64,000 nucleotides of DNA from Ureibacillus thermosphaericus (lineage in GTDB: Bacteria; Bacillota; Bacilli; Bacillales_A; Planococcaceae), in the NCBI RefSeq assembly GCF_012396605.1, contig NZ_JAAXPW010000015.1:1-64000 (forward strand), read 5' to 3'. Below the pieces are notes generated by a model. It was given only the letters and a program-made list of their open reading frames with translations, was not told the DNA's origin and did no database searches. Each line of letters begins with the position of its first letter. Position 1 is the first letter of the stretch. Made by a program: the position numbers and the translations under genes. Positions 18,024 through 27,970 of the stretch are shown here, in pieces.

Positions 18024-20273
18024 TTAACGATGAATAGCACGATATACGAATAGAACAAAATGTTGACGATTGATATTTTCATTTGGTTTAAATGTTCCAT
18101 CTTCGTATCCCGTTGTGACTTTGCTATAAGCTAATGCATCGATATAAGGATATGCCCAATGATTTGTTGGAACATCTTTAAATTTTGTTGATTTACTTTC
18201 TGAACCATGCAATTCAAAGGCAATCGCTAAAATTTTCGCCATTTGTGCACGCGTCAGCTTACCTTTAGGATCAAAAGTGCCATCGTTTTTACCGCTCACT
18301 AATCCGTAGTTTGCTGCCGCTGCAATTTCTTTGTAATAAGGATAATTCGTTGGAACGTCTTTGAAGTTCGGATTTTGAACATTTGTCGTATCTAATTTCA
18401 GAACTCTCGTTAAAATGACAGCTGCATGCTCCCGGGAAATATTTTCTGTCGGTCTAAATGTGCCATCACTGTACCCTGTGACGATATTGTTTTTTACGCT
18501 ATAACTAATCTCATTGAAATATGGGTGATTTGTAGGGACATCTTTAAAGATTACTTTCTCTTTTACTTTTACAGGAATTGAAACAGTCTTTGAACCTAAC
18601 GTTGCAATAATTTTACCGCTACCTGCAGTCGTTGCTTTAAATTGTCCTGTAGAAGTAATGGTTCCGATATTTCCTTCTACCGACCATTTCACTTGATTTG
18701 CATTATAAATTAAATTTTTACCTTCCGCATCTTTTGCTTCAACTGTATAATTCTGCGTTGCTCCAACGACTACTTCTTGTGCTCCTTTAATTGTCATTTG
18801 ACTTGGTGCATCAACAATTGTCACTGGGAAAGATTGAACGACTTTTCCATTATACATAATGTAAATACGATCTTGTCCTGCTTTTGTTGTTGTAAATGTC
18901 GTACCACTAATCGTTAAAGTTCCATTTTGTGATGCTAGACTAATAGAATCAGGAGTAATTGGCAGCGGATTATAGTACTCGTCCAGTACATATTGTACGC
19001 TGACAGTGGAACTTGTTCCTTCCAACATCGTACCGACATTTGTACGAGTAAATTTCATTATTTTCGCCTCTCCAAGCGGTGCAGTGCTAATTGCTTCTAA
19101 AATCGCATGTACTGCACGTTGGGACCCACCTGATGGTTTATTCACGACAACTACATCATTGCTTCCATATTTACGCATTGCCATTGTTGTTGAACCGCCA
19201 CCATCAAGGTTAATGGCCGTATCTACTCCTAAAGAAACTAGATAATCTGCAAGTTCTTTCATATTCATCCCTTTACTGTGGGACTGTCTTCCATCTACAG
19301 TAATGAAATGAACGGTTTTCTTATCTTTACTCACTGCTACAACTGTTCTAGGCGCTACTTCTCTTGCTCGGCTAGAAGCAGTGCTCATCATAATATACGG
19401 TTTACCATCGCGCACTAAAAAAGGCCCTGTTGCAACAATAAATTGTGCATCTTGCCATTTTGAGTCGATGGAAAAGTTCACATCAATCTGTTGACCAATT
19501 TGTAAACTAGACAACGTTTTACTTAAAGGTGAGCCGCCTTGGACAGATAGAATGAAACCATTTTTCGGAATAGGATGTTTTGATTCCCCATAAGGAGCGA
19601 TTTCTTTCACTACCCCAGAAATCGTATCTCCGAAATATATTTCTCCGATTGGTGTATCTCCTTCAACAATAATGTCGAATCCATATTGATTATTATCTGT
19701 ATAGCCTTTGTAATAGTTCGGTGTATAAACGATGGCCTCATTGCCATTCCGAACACGGTCCATGCCAGTCAGTTGATACGATTGGCCATTTGTCGTCATC
19801 GTAATTTGAAAATCAAAATAATCGATAATGCCTTGTCCGTTTTTATCGATACCGAAAGCTGTTGGAACGTTCAAATATTGATCCGCACCTTCAGAGATCG
19901 CCCCACCGTTAATAATGCGATTATTTTTTGCAATTAAAAACAATGGAACCCCATCGCTCATATTGAAAAATGCAGCATTAATAGCTCCTACTACTCTATT
20001 ACCATCTTTAGAGTCTCGATTTGCTATTGCCGTTACCGTTTCTCGCTTATTGTAAGCACTAGGTAAGCCAATATCTACTTTCGTAAATGGATCATTTAAA
20101 TTAATTGATAGATGATTGATTACATTTGTTTTTGAAGTTTTATATGTATATTGACTATACACCACTCCAGAAGACACTGGATATTGCTCATTGACTGATT
20201 GATTCGCTTGAGCAGGTGCCACAGTCCCAAACAAAAGCACAAAAGCAAATAATATTGAAATAATTTTCTTCAT
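18024..20273 (-). CDS. SLH-anchored phosphodiester glycosidase-family (NAGPA) protein
   Basis: About 749 residues. A signal peptide ends near AQA. The first half is a phosphodiester glycosidase (NAGPA-like) domain, recognisable by TVDGRQSHSKGMNM and LGVDTAINLDGGGSTTMAM. Members remove sugar-1-phosphate phosphodiesters, so it may trim wall polymers. A bacterial Ig-like region follows at about 430-575. Three C-terminal SLH domains each carry a GY-DGTF-P or related motif followed by an R/A-type helix. The start is uncertain. The frame also opens at an ATG at 20315 and a GTG at 20300, and none has an ideal ribosome binding site. I chose the ATG directly before the signal peptide. It is divergent from the glucosaminidase gene. 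Confidence 0.85.
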   Translation of the reverse strand: MKKIISILFAFVLLFGTVAPAQANQSVNEQYPVSSGVVYSQYTYKTSKTNVINHLSINLNDPFTKVDIGLPSAYNKRETVTAIANRDSKDGNRVVGAINAAFFNMSDGVPLFLIAKNNRIINGGAISEGADQYLNVPTAFGIDKNGQGIIDYFDFQITMTTNGQSYQLTGMDRVRNGNEAIVYTPNYYKGYTDNNQYGFDIIVEGDTPIGEIYFGDTISGVVKEIAPYGESKHPIPKNGFILSVQGGSPLSKTLSSLQIGQQIDVNFSIDSKWQDAQFIVATGPFLVRDGKPYIMMSTASSRAREVAPRTVVAVSKDKKTVHFITVDGRQSHSKGMNMKELADYLVSLGVDTAINLDGGGSTTMAMRKYGSNDVVVVNKPSGGSQRAVHAILEAISTAPLGEAKIMKFTRTNVGTMLEGTSSTVSVQYVLDEYYNPLPITPDSISLASQNGTLTISGTTFTTTKAGQDRIYIMYNGKVVQSFPVTIVDAPSQMTIKGAQEVVVGATQNYTVEAKDAEGKNLIYNANQVKWSVEGNIGTITSTGQFKATTAGSGKIIATLGSKTVSIPVKVKEKVIFKDVPTNHPYFNEISYSVKNNIVTGYSDGTFRPTENISREHAAVILTRVLKLDTTNVQNPNFKDVPTNYPYYKEIAAAANYGLVSGKNDGTFDPKGKLTRAQMAKILAIAFELHGSESKSTKFKDVPTNHWAYPYIDALAYSKVTTGYEDGTFKPNENINRQHFVLFVYRAIHR

Positions 20274-20498
20274 TTGATTTTGCTCAAAAAGAGCCCTCAC
20301 CTTCCTTCCCCCCATACTTTCATTTCTTTTCCATTAAATCATATTAAACTATAAATATAAAAGGAAAAACACTAGAAATATAAAATAATACTTTTTTCAC
20401 TATTATTATTATAAAATTCATATAATTGACCATTTATCCTATTAATAACTTAATAGAAATTTGTTAGTATGGGAGGTAGAGAAAGGAGAAGGTACTAC

Positions 20499-22412
20499 AT
20501 GAAAAAATTTCTATTAATGGCTTTCAGTATTTTGCTAGTTTTTTCGCTCTGTTCAACTGGCAAAGTACAAGCTGCAGACGATGTAACAGGCAACTATCAT
20601 GAACGGGGATTACGCTATTTAATTATGAAAGGGGCTTTAACGCCTGATGCGAATGGCAATTACAATCCAAATGCTACTGTAACACGCGGCCAATTCGCAG
20701 CGTTTATCTCCAGAGTGATCGGCTTACCAAAAGCTGAAGAGAATATTGATTTTAAGGACGTACCAACAAATAGTCCCTATTATCAAGATATTCAAAACGC
20801 CGCAGCATCAGGGATTATTACCGGATATGAAGACGGCACATTCAAACCGAATGATCCGATTACTCGCCAACATATGGCTGTCATGATTGAGCGAGCAATG
20901 AAGCATTTAAAGATTCCTACGAGCACGGCGAAAGATTTGCAATTTAAAGATAAACATGAAATTTATAAAGAATATTATTCTGCGGTTGCAACAGGTGCAG
21001 AAAAGGGAATTATTCAAGGTTCCACAATGCCTGATGGCGTGTATTTTTATCCATTAAAAAATACGCCGGTATCACAAGCTGCAACGTTCATCATTCGGAT
21101 GATGGAGGTAGCTGGTAATCAAGAAGCGATAAACTTTGGACCATATGAATTAAAAGATATTCAAGGTGGACAACTCGTTTCTACAAAAATAACTTCTTTT
21201 GATTACGACGCTGTATTAAAAAGCGTTTCAAAAGACACTCATGTTATTACAAAAAATAACAACATCGTATACATGAAACCAGGTTCTGGTTTCGTCGTTG
21301 CAAAATCTTACACGGTTTTAGACTCTGAAACGGTAAAAGATAAGATCAGCGTAGCTTCAGAAACAGAAATGCAATATCTTCAATCTGAAGGCAACCGTGT
21401 GAAAGTGAATTTAGCAGGACAAGTTGGATATGTGGATGCAAACACTGTATCATTAATTCCTTTCTCCTTATCAAAAGGTCGCCACTATTACTTAAACGTT
21501 GGCGGAGAAATGAAACACGTCCTAGTAGATCACAAAACAGGAAACGATAAAGCAAGCTATATTTATGGAAAAGCACCAAGCCAAATGAAACCTGGGGTAA
21601 AATACTACAGCTGGGACGGCATTAATTTCTACAATGGTGGGGAAAAGTTTACATATTACAATTATTACCAATTCCTACCTGTTCACTCAAAAACACAGTA
21701 TTCAACTGAAGAAATCGACAAGTACATTCAATACGCATTAGCAGAGCGAGAAAAAGCTGGCGGCCGTTATGTTGATGCTTCTAAGAAAAGTAAATTGATA
21801 GGATTAGGTAAACAGTTGAAAGCCATTGAAGAAGACTACGGGATTAATGCGATGATGATACTTGCCCTTGCAATGCACGAAAGCGACATGGGGATGAGTG
21901 ATTACGCGCAGCAATACAACAACTTATTCGGTTTGTATGTGTATGACACTGATCCATTAAAGGTGAAATTCGATTCTCCTGAAGCAAGCATTCGTGAACT
22001 GATGGAAAAATTCTGGTGGAAAAACTACATTCCTGCAAATGCACCATTCGCTCACGGTCCTGTATTCGGAACAAAACGAATCGGATTTAATGTGAAATAC
22101 GCATCCGATCCTTATTGGGGTGCAAAAGCAGCTGGCCACTACTACCGTGCAGATAAATATTTAGGGTTTAAAGATGCAAATAACGCATATACAATCGGAT
22201 TAACGAATATTGAAGGATTAAATGTTCGTTCTGTAGCGACAACTTATAACAACACGCCAATTTATCAATACAGCCGGACAAATATTCCAGTCATTATTAC
22301 AAGCACAAACCTTGCAGCAAACGGTTGGTATGAAATCATTCCAGACAGCCGTGACCATAAAGTCGCATACGTAAGCTCACAATACATTATCATTTTGGAT
22401 ACTGTTAAATAG
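20499..22412 (+). CDS. SLH-domain N-acetylglucosaminidase (GH73-type autolysin)
   Basis: A 637-residue surface autolysin. A signal peptide runs to about residue 25 (VQA). Three N-terminal SLH domains lie at about 28-205 and an SH3-like stretch at 285-320. A glucosaminidase domain follows at about 430-560 with Glu461 in AMHES as the likely catalytic acid and an NNLFGLY motif after it. A second SH3-like domain lies at 565-637. It should cleave peptidoglycan glycan strands at sites of wall growth or separation. The start ATG has AAAGGAG 10 bases upstream. An earlier in-frame ATG at 20469 would put that ribosome binding site inside the gene, so I rejected it. Confidence 0.9.
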   Translation: MKKFLLMAFSILLVFSLCSTGKVQAADDVTGNYHERGLRYLIMKGALTPDANGNYNPNATVTRGQFAAFISRVIGLPKAEENIDFKDVPTNSPYYQDIQNAAASGIITGYEDGTFKPNDPITRQHMAVMIERAMKHLKIPTSTAKDLQFKDKHEIYKEYYSAVATGAEKGIIQGSTMPDGVYFYPLKNTPVSQAATFIIRMMEVAGNQEAINFGPYELKDIQGGQLVSTKITSFDYDAVLKSVSKDTHVITKNNNIVYMKPGSGFVVAKSYTVLDSETVKDKISVASETEMQYLQSEGNRVKVNLAGQVGYVDANTVSLIPFSLSKGRHYYLNVGGEMKHVLVDHKTGNDKASYIYGKAPSQMKPGVKYYSWDGINFYNGGEKFTYYNYYQFLPVHSKTQYSTEEIDKYIQYALAEREKAGGRYVDASKKSKLIGLGKQLKAIEEDYGINAMMILALAMHESDMGMSDYAQQYNNLFGLYVYDTDPLKVKFDSPEASIRELMEKFWWKNYIPANAPFAHGPVFGTKRIGFNVKYASDPYWGAKAAGHYYRADKYLGFKDANNAYTIGLTNIEGLNVRSVATTYNNTPIYQYSRTNIPVIITSTNLAANGWYEIIPDSRDHKVAYVSSQYIIILDTVK

Positions 22413-22438
22413 AAGTAAGGATTGCTTCGAAATTAAAA

Positions 22439-22472
22439 AAGTGAAATCGACATAAACGAGTCGATTTCACTT
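22439..22472 (+). terminator. Terminator of the glucosaminidase gene
   Basis: AAGTGAAATCGAC and GTCGATTTCACTT form a perfect 13-bp stem followed by TTTTT. Confidence 0.85.
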
Positions 22473-22529
22473 TTTTTATCTTATAGACACTTTGCGTTTA
22501 CATTCGGGCGAAATACAAACTTGATAGAG

Positions 22530-22955
22530 AATCTTGATTTTTTGGCTTTGGCTATTATTTTATCTAGATTGACTATTATCTCAGGTGAGTTGACTATTAT
22601 CTCTTTGATTTTGACTATTATCTTATCTCTGCTGGAGCGAATTTTTAGCTTTGGCTATTATTTTACCTAGATTGACTATTATCTCGGCCGAGTTGGCCAT
22701 TATCTCTTTGGTTTTGACTATTATCTTATCTTTACTGGAGCGAATTTTTGGCTTTGGCTATTATTTTATCTGGGTTGACTATTATCTCGGCCGAGTTGGC
22801 TATTATCTCTTTGATTTTGACTATTATTCCATCTCTGCTGGAGCAAATTTTTGGCTTCGGCTATTATTTTATCTAGATTGACTATTATCAAGGGCGAGAT
22901 GGCTATTATCTCTTTGAATTTGACTATTATCTTATCTTTACTAAAGTGATTTCTC
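22530..22955. repeat. 103-bp tandem repeat, four copies, with an internal 21-bp phase
   Basis: Four copies begin at 22550, 22653, 22756 and 22859, exactly 103 bp apart. In each copy the motif GRCTATTATC (or close) occurs at +0, +21, +42 and +63, giving sixteen motifs in strict register, then a 40-bp spacer containing a GGAGCGAATTTTT-like stretch. Copies differ by scattered substitutions but not by length. 103 is not a multiple of three and the frames shift between copies, so it is not a coding repeat. It lies between two converging genes, each with its own terminator. Confidence 0.9.
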
Positions 22956-23063
22956 GGTTTTTACTTACAATTTTTTCTTATTTAGATACACTCCATATAT
23001 CTATTCGGAATTCGTTCAATCGTGTGGTTAGCTCATTTGCTGGAATAGAAAAACATCTTAACC

Positions 23064-23330
23064 CTTTCTCTTGTGCACATTTACATCTAACTCGAGTGGA
23101 TAAACCTCTTCCTTATGTAAATATATCCCCTGCTCGGGCAGATCCCCCTTCTCATGTGTAGATTAATCCCCTACTCGTTCGAATAAACTCCCTACTTGTG
23201 CAGATAATCTCCTAACTCGTTCGAATAAACTCCCTACTTGTGCAGATAATCTCCTAACTCGTTCGCATTAACTCCCTACTTTTGCACGTGCGGATAGCTC
23301 CTCATGCTGCATATAATCCCTACCCTTATC
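23064..23330. repeat. Second 21-bp-phased intergenic repeat array
   Basis: About twelve degenerate 21-bp units. The best-preserved part alternates two versions, CTACTTGTGCAGATAATCTCC and TAACTCGTTCGAATAAACTCC, giving an exact 42-bp period from about 23180 to 23275. Outer units are more diverged. The period equals that of the neighbouring 103-bp array, although the sequences differ. Confidence 0.8.
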
Positions 23331-23369
23331 TTGTCAGCTAATCCAACCAACAATCCGTGCAATTAAAAA

Positions 23370-23405
23370 ACACCCTTTGAATGAATCGCTTCATTCAAAA
23401 GGTGT
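23370..23405 (-). terminator. Terminator of the polymerase-like gene
   Basis: ACACCCTTTGAATGA pairs with TCATTCAAAAGGTGT. The minus strand ends in TTTTTTAATT. Confidence 0.8.
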
Positions 23406-23457
23406 CAATACACTCAAAACACGAGTATAAATCTATTCGTCCAAAAACTACCTAAAG

Positions 23458-24744
23458 CTATAACATTACCCGATCCTTATCAGTCTTGCTAATTGCTGAA
23501 GCAAGGATTACGAAGCCTAGCATTAAGATGAAAATTAAATCTAGTAACCCTGTATGAATGGTTACGGTAAATAAAGTTAATACAAAAGCGTATGCAATTG
23601 TGTGGAAGCTTTTTACGCCTGCTTGTTTCACCTTATTATAAAGCATTGATACAAGTGCACCATAAAGCAAGAAGCCAATAATTACAAGTATATAGCCGCC
23701 ATCTAAATACAATTGTCCAATGAATGTTGGGGTTGTCGTTCTACCAGGACGAGTAATATACTTCCCTTCTTCAACGCTTAAGGAGTTCACTACTTCAGTT
23801 ACTTGCATACGAGGTGAAATTTGTTCACCTGGTAATACTGTACTAAAAATGCCTTTATGGATTTCTCCACCGAGATACCCTTCTTCTTCGGTATACTCAA
23901 TAATTTTACTTAACACAATATGACCTGTAACCATTTCACCATTTAAAGCTAAAATCCATTTTGGTGTCGCATTTACTCTGTCTTCAGCAGTTAATAACTT
24001 CTCTAATTCATCTTCCTCTAAATGCTCGCGATCTGGTTGTTCTCGCGTATTAAATTCTTGTGATGTATCTTCCATTACAACTCGGAAAAATCCGAATAAA
24101 GCAAATGATATTGCAACAACTGTAAGAAACGTAAGGAACCAAGTGAGCTTAACTCGCTTCACCACATAATGGAATACGATAAAGCCTGTAAATAACATTA
24201 ACGCTAATGGTGTTCTATATCCCATTAATAAAAATAGGAACATCACTACACCATATAACCCAGCATAAACGAATGCTTTTTTCATTGTCATGTTTTTTTC
24301 TTTAATCATTTTATAAGAAAGGAGCAACAATACCCCGTACCATAATAAATGGCTGAAGAAATTTAATTTCGGGTCTAAATTTCGACGAACAGATTCATCA
24401 GAAAGCCCGATCATTCCTTGGGCAATCATCAATACGTACGCCACTAAACCGATTGTAGTTAAGATGACAATAAAATGAACAATAAATTTACTTAACTTAG
24501 ACAGCCCAAACGTTGGCAATGTCCAATTTCTTCGGTCAGCAATATATACACCTATGTAATAACAAAGAACGGACAAAATGACTGCCGGCCAAATCGATTT
24601 TCTAACATTAAATAAATCAAATCGCCAGAAGTCAAATAAACTAATGACAAAATAAGCCATTAAAATAAAAGGTAAAAAGAAATATGGCGAAAAAGTATCT
24701 ATTTTATTTATATTCTTTACGGTTGCTTTTATCCTATCTTTCAT
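23458..24744 (-). CDS. Wzy-like oligosaccharide repeat-unit polymerase
   Basis: A 428-residue membrane protein with about 11-12 hydrophobic segments and one large external loop (about 225-345) rich in charged residues, the layout of O-antigen/oligosaccharide repeat-unit polymerases. Arginines near MGYRTPLAL and in the PGR segment before TTTPTFIGQLYLDGG resemble functional residues of that class. It would polymerise lipid-linked units outside the membrane. It lies near the MBOAT/DHHW pair but 390 bp away, so it is not tightly coupled. Individual members of this family are poorly conserved and the assignment rests on topology and loop pattern. Confidence 0.7.
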   Translation of the reverse strand: MKDRIKATVKNINKIDTFSPYFFLPFILMAYFVISLFDFWRFDLFNVRKSIWPAVILSVLCYYIGVYIADRRNWTLPTFGLSKLSKFIVHFIVILTTIGLVAYVLMIAQGMIGLSDESVRRNLDPKLNFFSHLLWYGVLLLLSYKMIKEKNMTMKKAFVYAGLYGVVMFLFLLMGYRTPLALMLFTGFIVFHYVVKRVKLTWFLTFLTVVAISFALFGFFRVVMEDTSQEFNTREQPDREHLEEDELEKLLTAEDRVNATPKWILALNGEMVTGHIVLSKIIEYTEEEGYLGGEIHKGIFSTVLPGEQISPRMQVTEVVNSLSVEEGKYITRPGRTTTPTFIGQLYLDGGYILVIIGFLLYGALVSMLYNKVKQAGVKSFHTIAYAFVLTLFTVTIHTGLLDLIFILMLGFVILASAISKTDKDRVML

Positions 24745-25013
24745 AAACCATTGCGAACATCGATTGCAATTGGATGCTCTTCATTTCCCTCTCTTCATTA
24801 TGTATTTTTTTCGACAAATCAAAGGCTATTATAGCACAATAAAGTGCTTGATTCATTTCTATCAAAAAATAAGTAGATTTCAATGCATTAACAATTTCAG
24901 ATAGCTCACTAGTCCCTCATCCACATTCATGCATTTTACATTAGATAAAATCGATTCGCAAATGTATTTTCGATAGAGGCACTTGGTAATACTAATGAGT
25001 TGAGATAAAATAT

Positions 25014-25058
25014 GGCAAATAGGAAGTTATTATGTTTAAATAATAATTCCTGTCTGCC
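25014..25058 (-). terminator. Terminator-like hairpin after the DHHW gene
   Basis: GGCAAATAGGAAGTTATTAT pairs with ATAATAATTCCTGTCTGCC with small mismatches. The minus strand continues ATATTTTATC. Confidence 0.5.
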
Positions 25059-25136
25059 ACAACATTTTCTCTTCTAACTTTCTAATTTCAGTATGGCTGA
25101 GCTTGAAACAATTATGAAAAGCAAACGATGCAAAAT

Positions 25137-26315
25137 TTATTCATTTTTTAGATAAACATTCATATTTCGGTCATTATACGCTAAAACAACGTAATCTGGT
25201 TGAATTTCCAACAAATATTCAATTAGCGGCTTATCAAAATAGCGTAAATCAATCACCGTCAACTGACGGAAATGAGAAGCCACATGAAATTGAATTGGAT
25301 TAAAATAAGAATCTTTAATCACTACAAGATGCTTGTCCACTTGAGGTTTTTCATTAAAAATATTCAATTCTAAAAAGTCGCGACTATATCCCTCGCTATA
25401 GTTGACTGGCCGTGATTCGTCAAACCCCTTTGCCACTCCATAAATTTGCTCTACATCCACTTGAAATTCTCTCGTAGCCGTTCTCTCATAAATCGTTAAA
25501 ATCTCTGAAAAATCAATTGGCTCATTGTAACAAATTTGATCATCATGCTCTACCGTCATCGCCAAAATTTTATTCCAAGAACCTAAAAATTCATTTTTCA
25601 GACATACATTGTTGTTTTCATCATATGGCATTGGGGATAGAGCCCAGTCCATTCTTTCGTTTAACGTTCGAATCAATGCTTCATAAGCCGCATATGCTCC
25701 TCTCATCGTCCAATGATGATCTGTTTTAAAATACATTTCTTCGACCGAAATTGTATTGTCTATGTAATCTATTAAACGAACTTCATCTACATATTGTTCC
25801 TTCAATAATTCATGGACTTTTTGATTTCTTACTTGTCCAACATCCTCTGGCATATAGTCAGGAGCTTTCAAAATATATGTGGCTTTTGCAGGAAAAGAAT
25901 AATAAGTAAAAGGTATGCCCGCTGCTGTCAATTCTTTGGAAATGTCCGTTAATTCATTGACGAAATTTCTAACCGATTCATCTTCCATTTCCACTACTGG
26001 TTTAGCAGCAATCCAACCATCTTCTTCCACATAATACTTATCATTAAAATAGACTTTCCCAGTAAATTTTTGTAATAAAATATAATTTTTTAGCCATTCG
26101 TCTCGCTTTGGAAACTGATCCGTAAAATACTCCTCAAGATGTTTCGAATATTCGCCTGAAAAGATTTGTTCCATTGTTGGCTGTTTATTTAGCACCGTCA
26201 AATTACGGTTTTCCATTTCAGATACTTTTTGATCCGGAATGAAGGCATGCCAGACAAACACGCCAAATATAACGATGAAGAAACTAATGGGCAACAGCAA
26301 TTCTAATTTTTTCAT
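25137..26315 (-). CDS. DHHW-motif SGNH-like protein, partner of an MBOAT acyltransferase
   Basis: A 392-residue membrane-anchored extracytoplasmic protein with an N-terminal hydrophobic segment (residues 5-22). It carries the eponymous motif in FKTDHHWTMRGAY and a C-terminal KDSYFNP-like block. DHHW proteins resemble AlgJ/AlgX and PatB, which take an acyl group passed by an MBOAT protein and place it on a polysaccharide. The MBOAT gene is immediately upstream, 48 bp away. The ATG at 26315 has AGGTGA just upstream, while an ATG five codons earlier has none. The acceptor here is probably the secondary cell-wall polymer. Confidence 0.8.
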   Translation of the reverse strand: MKKLELLLPISFFIVIFGVFVWHAFIPDQKVSEMENRNLTVLNKQPTMEQIFSGEYSKHLEEYFTDQFPKRDEWLKNYILLQKFTGKVYFNDKYYVEEDGWIAAKPVVEMEDESVRNFVNELTDISKELTAAGIPFTYYSFPAKATYILKAPDYMPEDVGQVRNQKVHELLKEQYVDEVRLIDYIDNTISVEEMYFKTDHHWTMRGAYAAYEALIRTLNERMDWALSPMPYDENNNVCLKNEFLGSWNKILAMTVEHDDQICYNEPIDFSEILTIYERTATREFQVDVEQIYGVAKGFDESRPVNYSEGYSRDFLELNIFNEKPQVDKHLVVIKDSYFNPIQFHVASHFRQLTVIDLRYFDKPLIEYLLEIQPDYVVLAYNDRNMNVYLKNE

Positions 26316-26363
26316 CTTATCACCTAGCATCTATGCATTAATAAACAAACTTGCAAGCAACGA

Positions 26364-27788
26364 TTAGAATCTAAAATAAATGAACGGATTATGTGTTGAA
26401 TTCACTAAAAACATTGTAACAATCGCAACGATGATTAAATAATACACTGTCTGTACGAGTTGTAGTGAAATATAATAACCGCTGTTTTCCTCGGCCTTTT
26501 GTTCACTCCATTTTAAATACAATTGATAAATCGGCATTGAGAAGATGATTCCAAGTGCAAAATAAATCGCATAATCATTCAAAAACAACAATGTTTGATA
26601 ATCATACAAAGGAACATCATTTAAAAAGAACATTGTTTGAATGTACTCAAAAGAATAAGCAAAATCATCTGCACGGAAAAATACCCAACCGACCATAACA
26701 ATCAGTAAAACATATACATGGCGGAACACTCTTGGAATTTTGTTTAACCATTTCAATAAAAACCACTTTTCTAAGCAAATTAATACTCCGTAATAAAATC
26801 CCCAAGCCATGAATGTCCAGCTGGCACCGTGCCAAAATCCTGTTAATGTCCATACGACTAATAAATTTCGATACACTTTCCACTGGGCATCGACGCGGCT
26901 TCCACCTAACGGGAAGTAGACATAATCTCTAAACCAATGGCTTAACGAAATATGCCATCTGCGCCAAAATTCTGTTATCGTTTGACTAATATATGGATAA
27001 TTGAAGTTTTCCAAAAACTTAAATCCAAAAATGCGAGCTAATCCAATGGCCATATCGCTGTATCCAGAGAAATCAAAATAAATTTGTAGCGTATAAGCAA
27101 TGATTCCAATCCAAGCTGTCCCTGTCGTTAAGCTATCACCTGAGAGTGCGAAACATTGGTCTGCAACAGCGCCCATTGGATTGGCGATTAACACCTTTTT
27201 CGCTAACCCTTGAATAAACCTGCGAGTACCAATCATTACATCTTCATTTTGTATAATTCTGTGCTTAATTTGATCAGCAATCGTTTGATAACGTACAATT
27301 GGACCCGCCACAAGCTGAGGGAATAAAGAAATAAATAGAGATAAATCAATTAAATTTCGCTGGGCTTTTACTTCTTGTCTGTATACGTCAATAATGTAGC
27401 TCATCGCTTGGAACGTGTAGAAAGAGATTCCAATCGGAAGAGGAACTTCCTCAAATGCAATGTCTACATGGAATAAATCTTCCCATATCCCAATGAAAAA
27501 GCCCGCATATTTGTAATAACCTAAAATCGCAATATTGATAACAAGCGTCAGAATCAACAAACGCTTCTTCTTAGCTGAAGGTGGCGTCTGATCAATGACA
27601 ATCCCCATCACATAATTCACCAGTATGGAGATGAGCATTAAAAAGACGTACCTAGGTTCCCCCCACGCATAGAAAATCAAGCTCGCAATCAATAACAATA
27701 TGTTGCGAAAACTTTTTGGGAATAAGAAATATGCAATGATTATCAAAGGTAAAAATAAATATAAAAACACTAAACTACTGAAAACCAT
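26364..27788 (-). CDS. MBOAT-family O-acyltransferase (AlgI/PatA/DltB-like)
   Basis: A 474-residue polytopic enzyme that carries acetyl groups across the membrane. It has the MBOAT signature blocks PLPIGISFYTFQAMSY, EFWRRWHISLSHWFRDYVYFPLGG (quoted in part: WRRWHISLSHWFRDY) and LTGFWHGASWTF. The invariant histidine lies in GFWHGASW. The ribosome binding site is GGGG, 7 bases before the ATG. Together with the following DHHW gene it forms an O-acetylation module like AlgI-AlgJ or PatA-PatB. The polymer-synthesis genes nearby make a wall polysaccharide the likely substrate. Confidence 0.9.
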   Translation of the reverse strand: MVFSSLVFLYLFLPLIIIAYFLFPKSFRNILLLIASLIFYAWGEPRYVFLMLISILVNYVMGIVIDQTPPSAKKKRLLILTLVINIAILGYYKYAGFFIGIWEDLFHVDIAFEEVPLPIGISFYTFQAMSYIIDVYRQEVKAQRNLIDLSLFISLFPQLVAGPIVRYQTIADQIKHRIIQNEDVMIGTRRFIQGLAKKVLIANPMGAVADQCFALSGDSLTTGTAWIGIIAYTLQIYFDFSGYSDMAIGLARIFGFKFLENFNYPYISQTITEFWRRWHISLSHWFRDYVYFPLGGSRVDAQWKVYRNLLVVWTLTGFWHGASWTFMAWGFYYGVLICLEKWFLLKWLNKIPRVFRHVYVLLIVMVGWVFFRADDFAYSFEYIQTMFFLNDVPLYDYQTLLFLNDYAIYFALGIIFSMPIYQLYLKWSEQKAEENSGYYISLQLVQTVYYLIIVAIVTMFLVNSTHNPFIYFRF

Positions 27789-27944
27789 GGTATTACCCCA
27801 ATACTTATAAAATAGTGTTTAGTTTTTTCGTTGAAATTCGTCATAACCTATTGACTTATGTCAAAAATCTCTACTTTGTTCATTGTAAACTAAAGTCTTC
27901 ATCAGTGCTATCTTTAATTATATAGGTTGGTGTTTAAAGAAAAA

Positions 27945-27968
27945 ATCAGCAAGAAAATTCCTGCTGAT
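27945..27968 (-). terminator. Terminator of the SLH-amidase gene
   Basis: ATCAGCA pairs with TGCTGAT, with TTTTTT following on the minus strand. Confidence 0.7.
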
Positions 27969-27970
27969 CT

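Noticed and set aside
22651-22881. 76-codon ORF through the 103-bp repeats
   Set aside because: The repeat length is not a multiple of three, so the same DNA is read in changing frames; there is no ribosome binding site.
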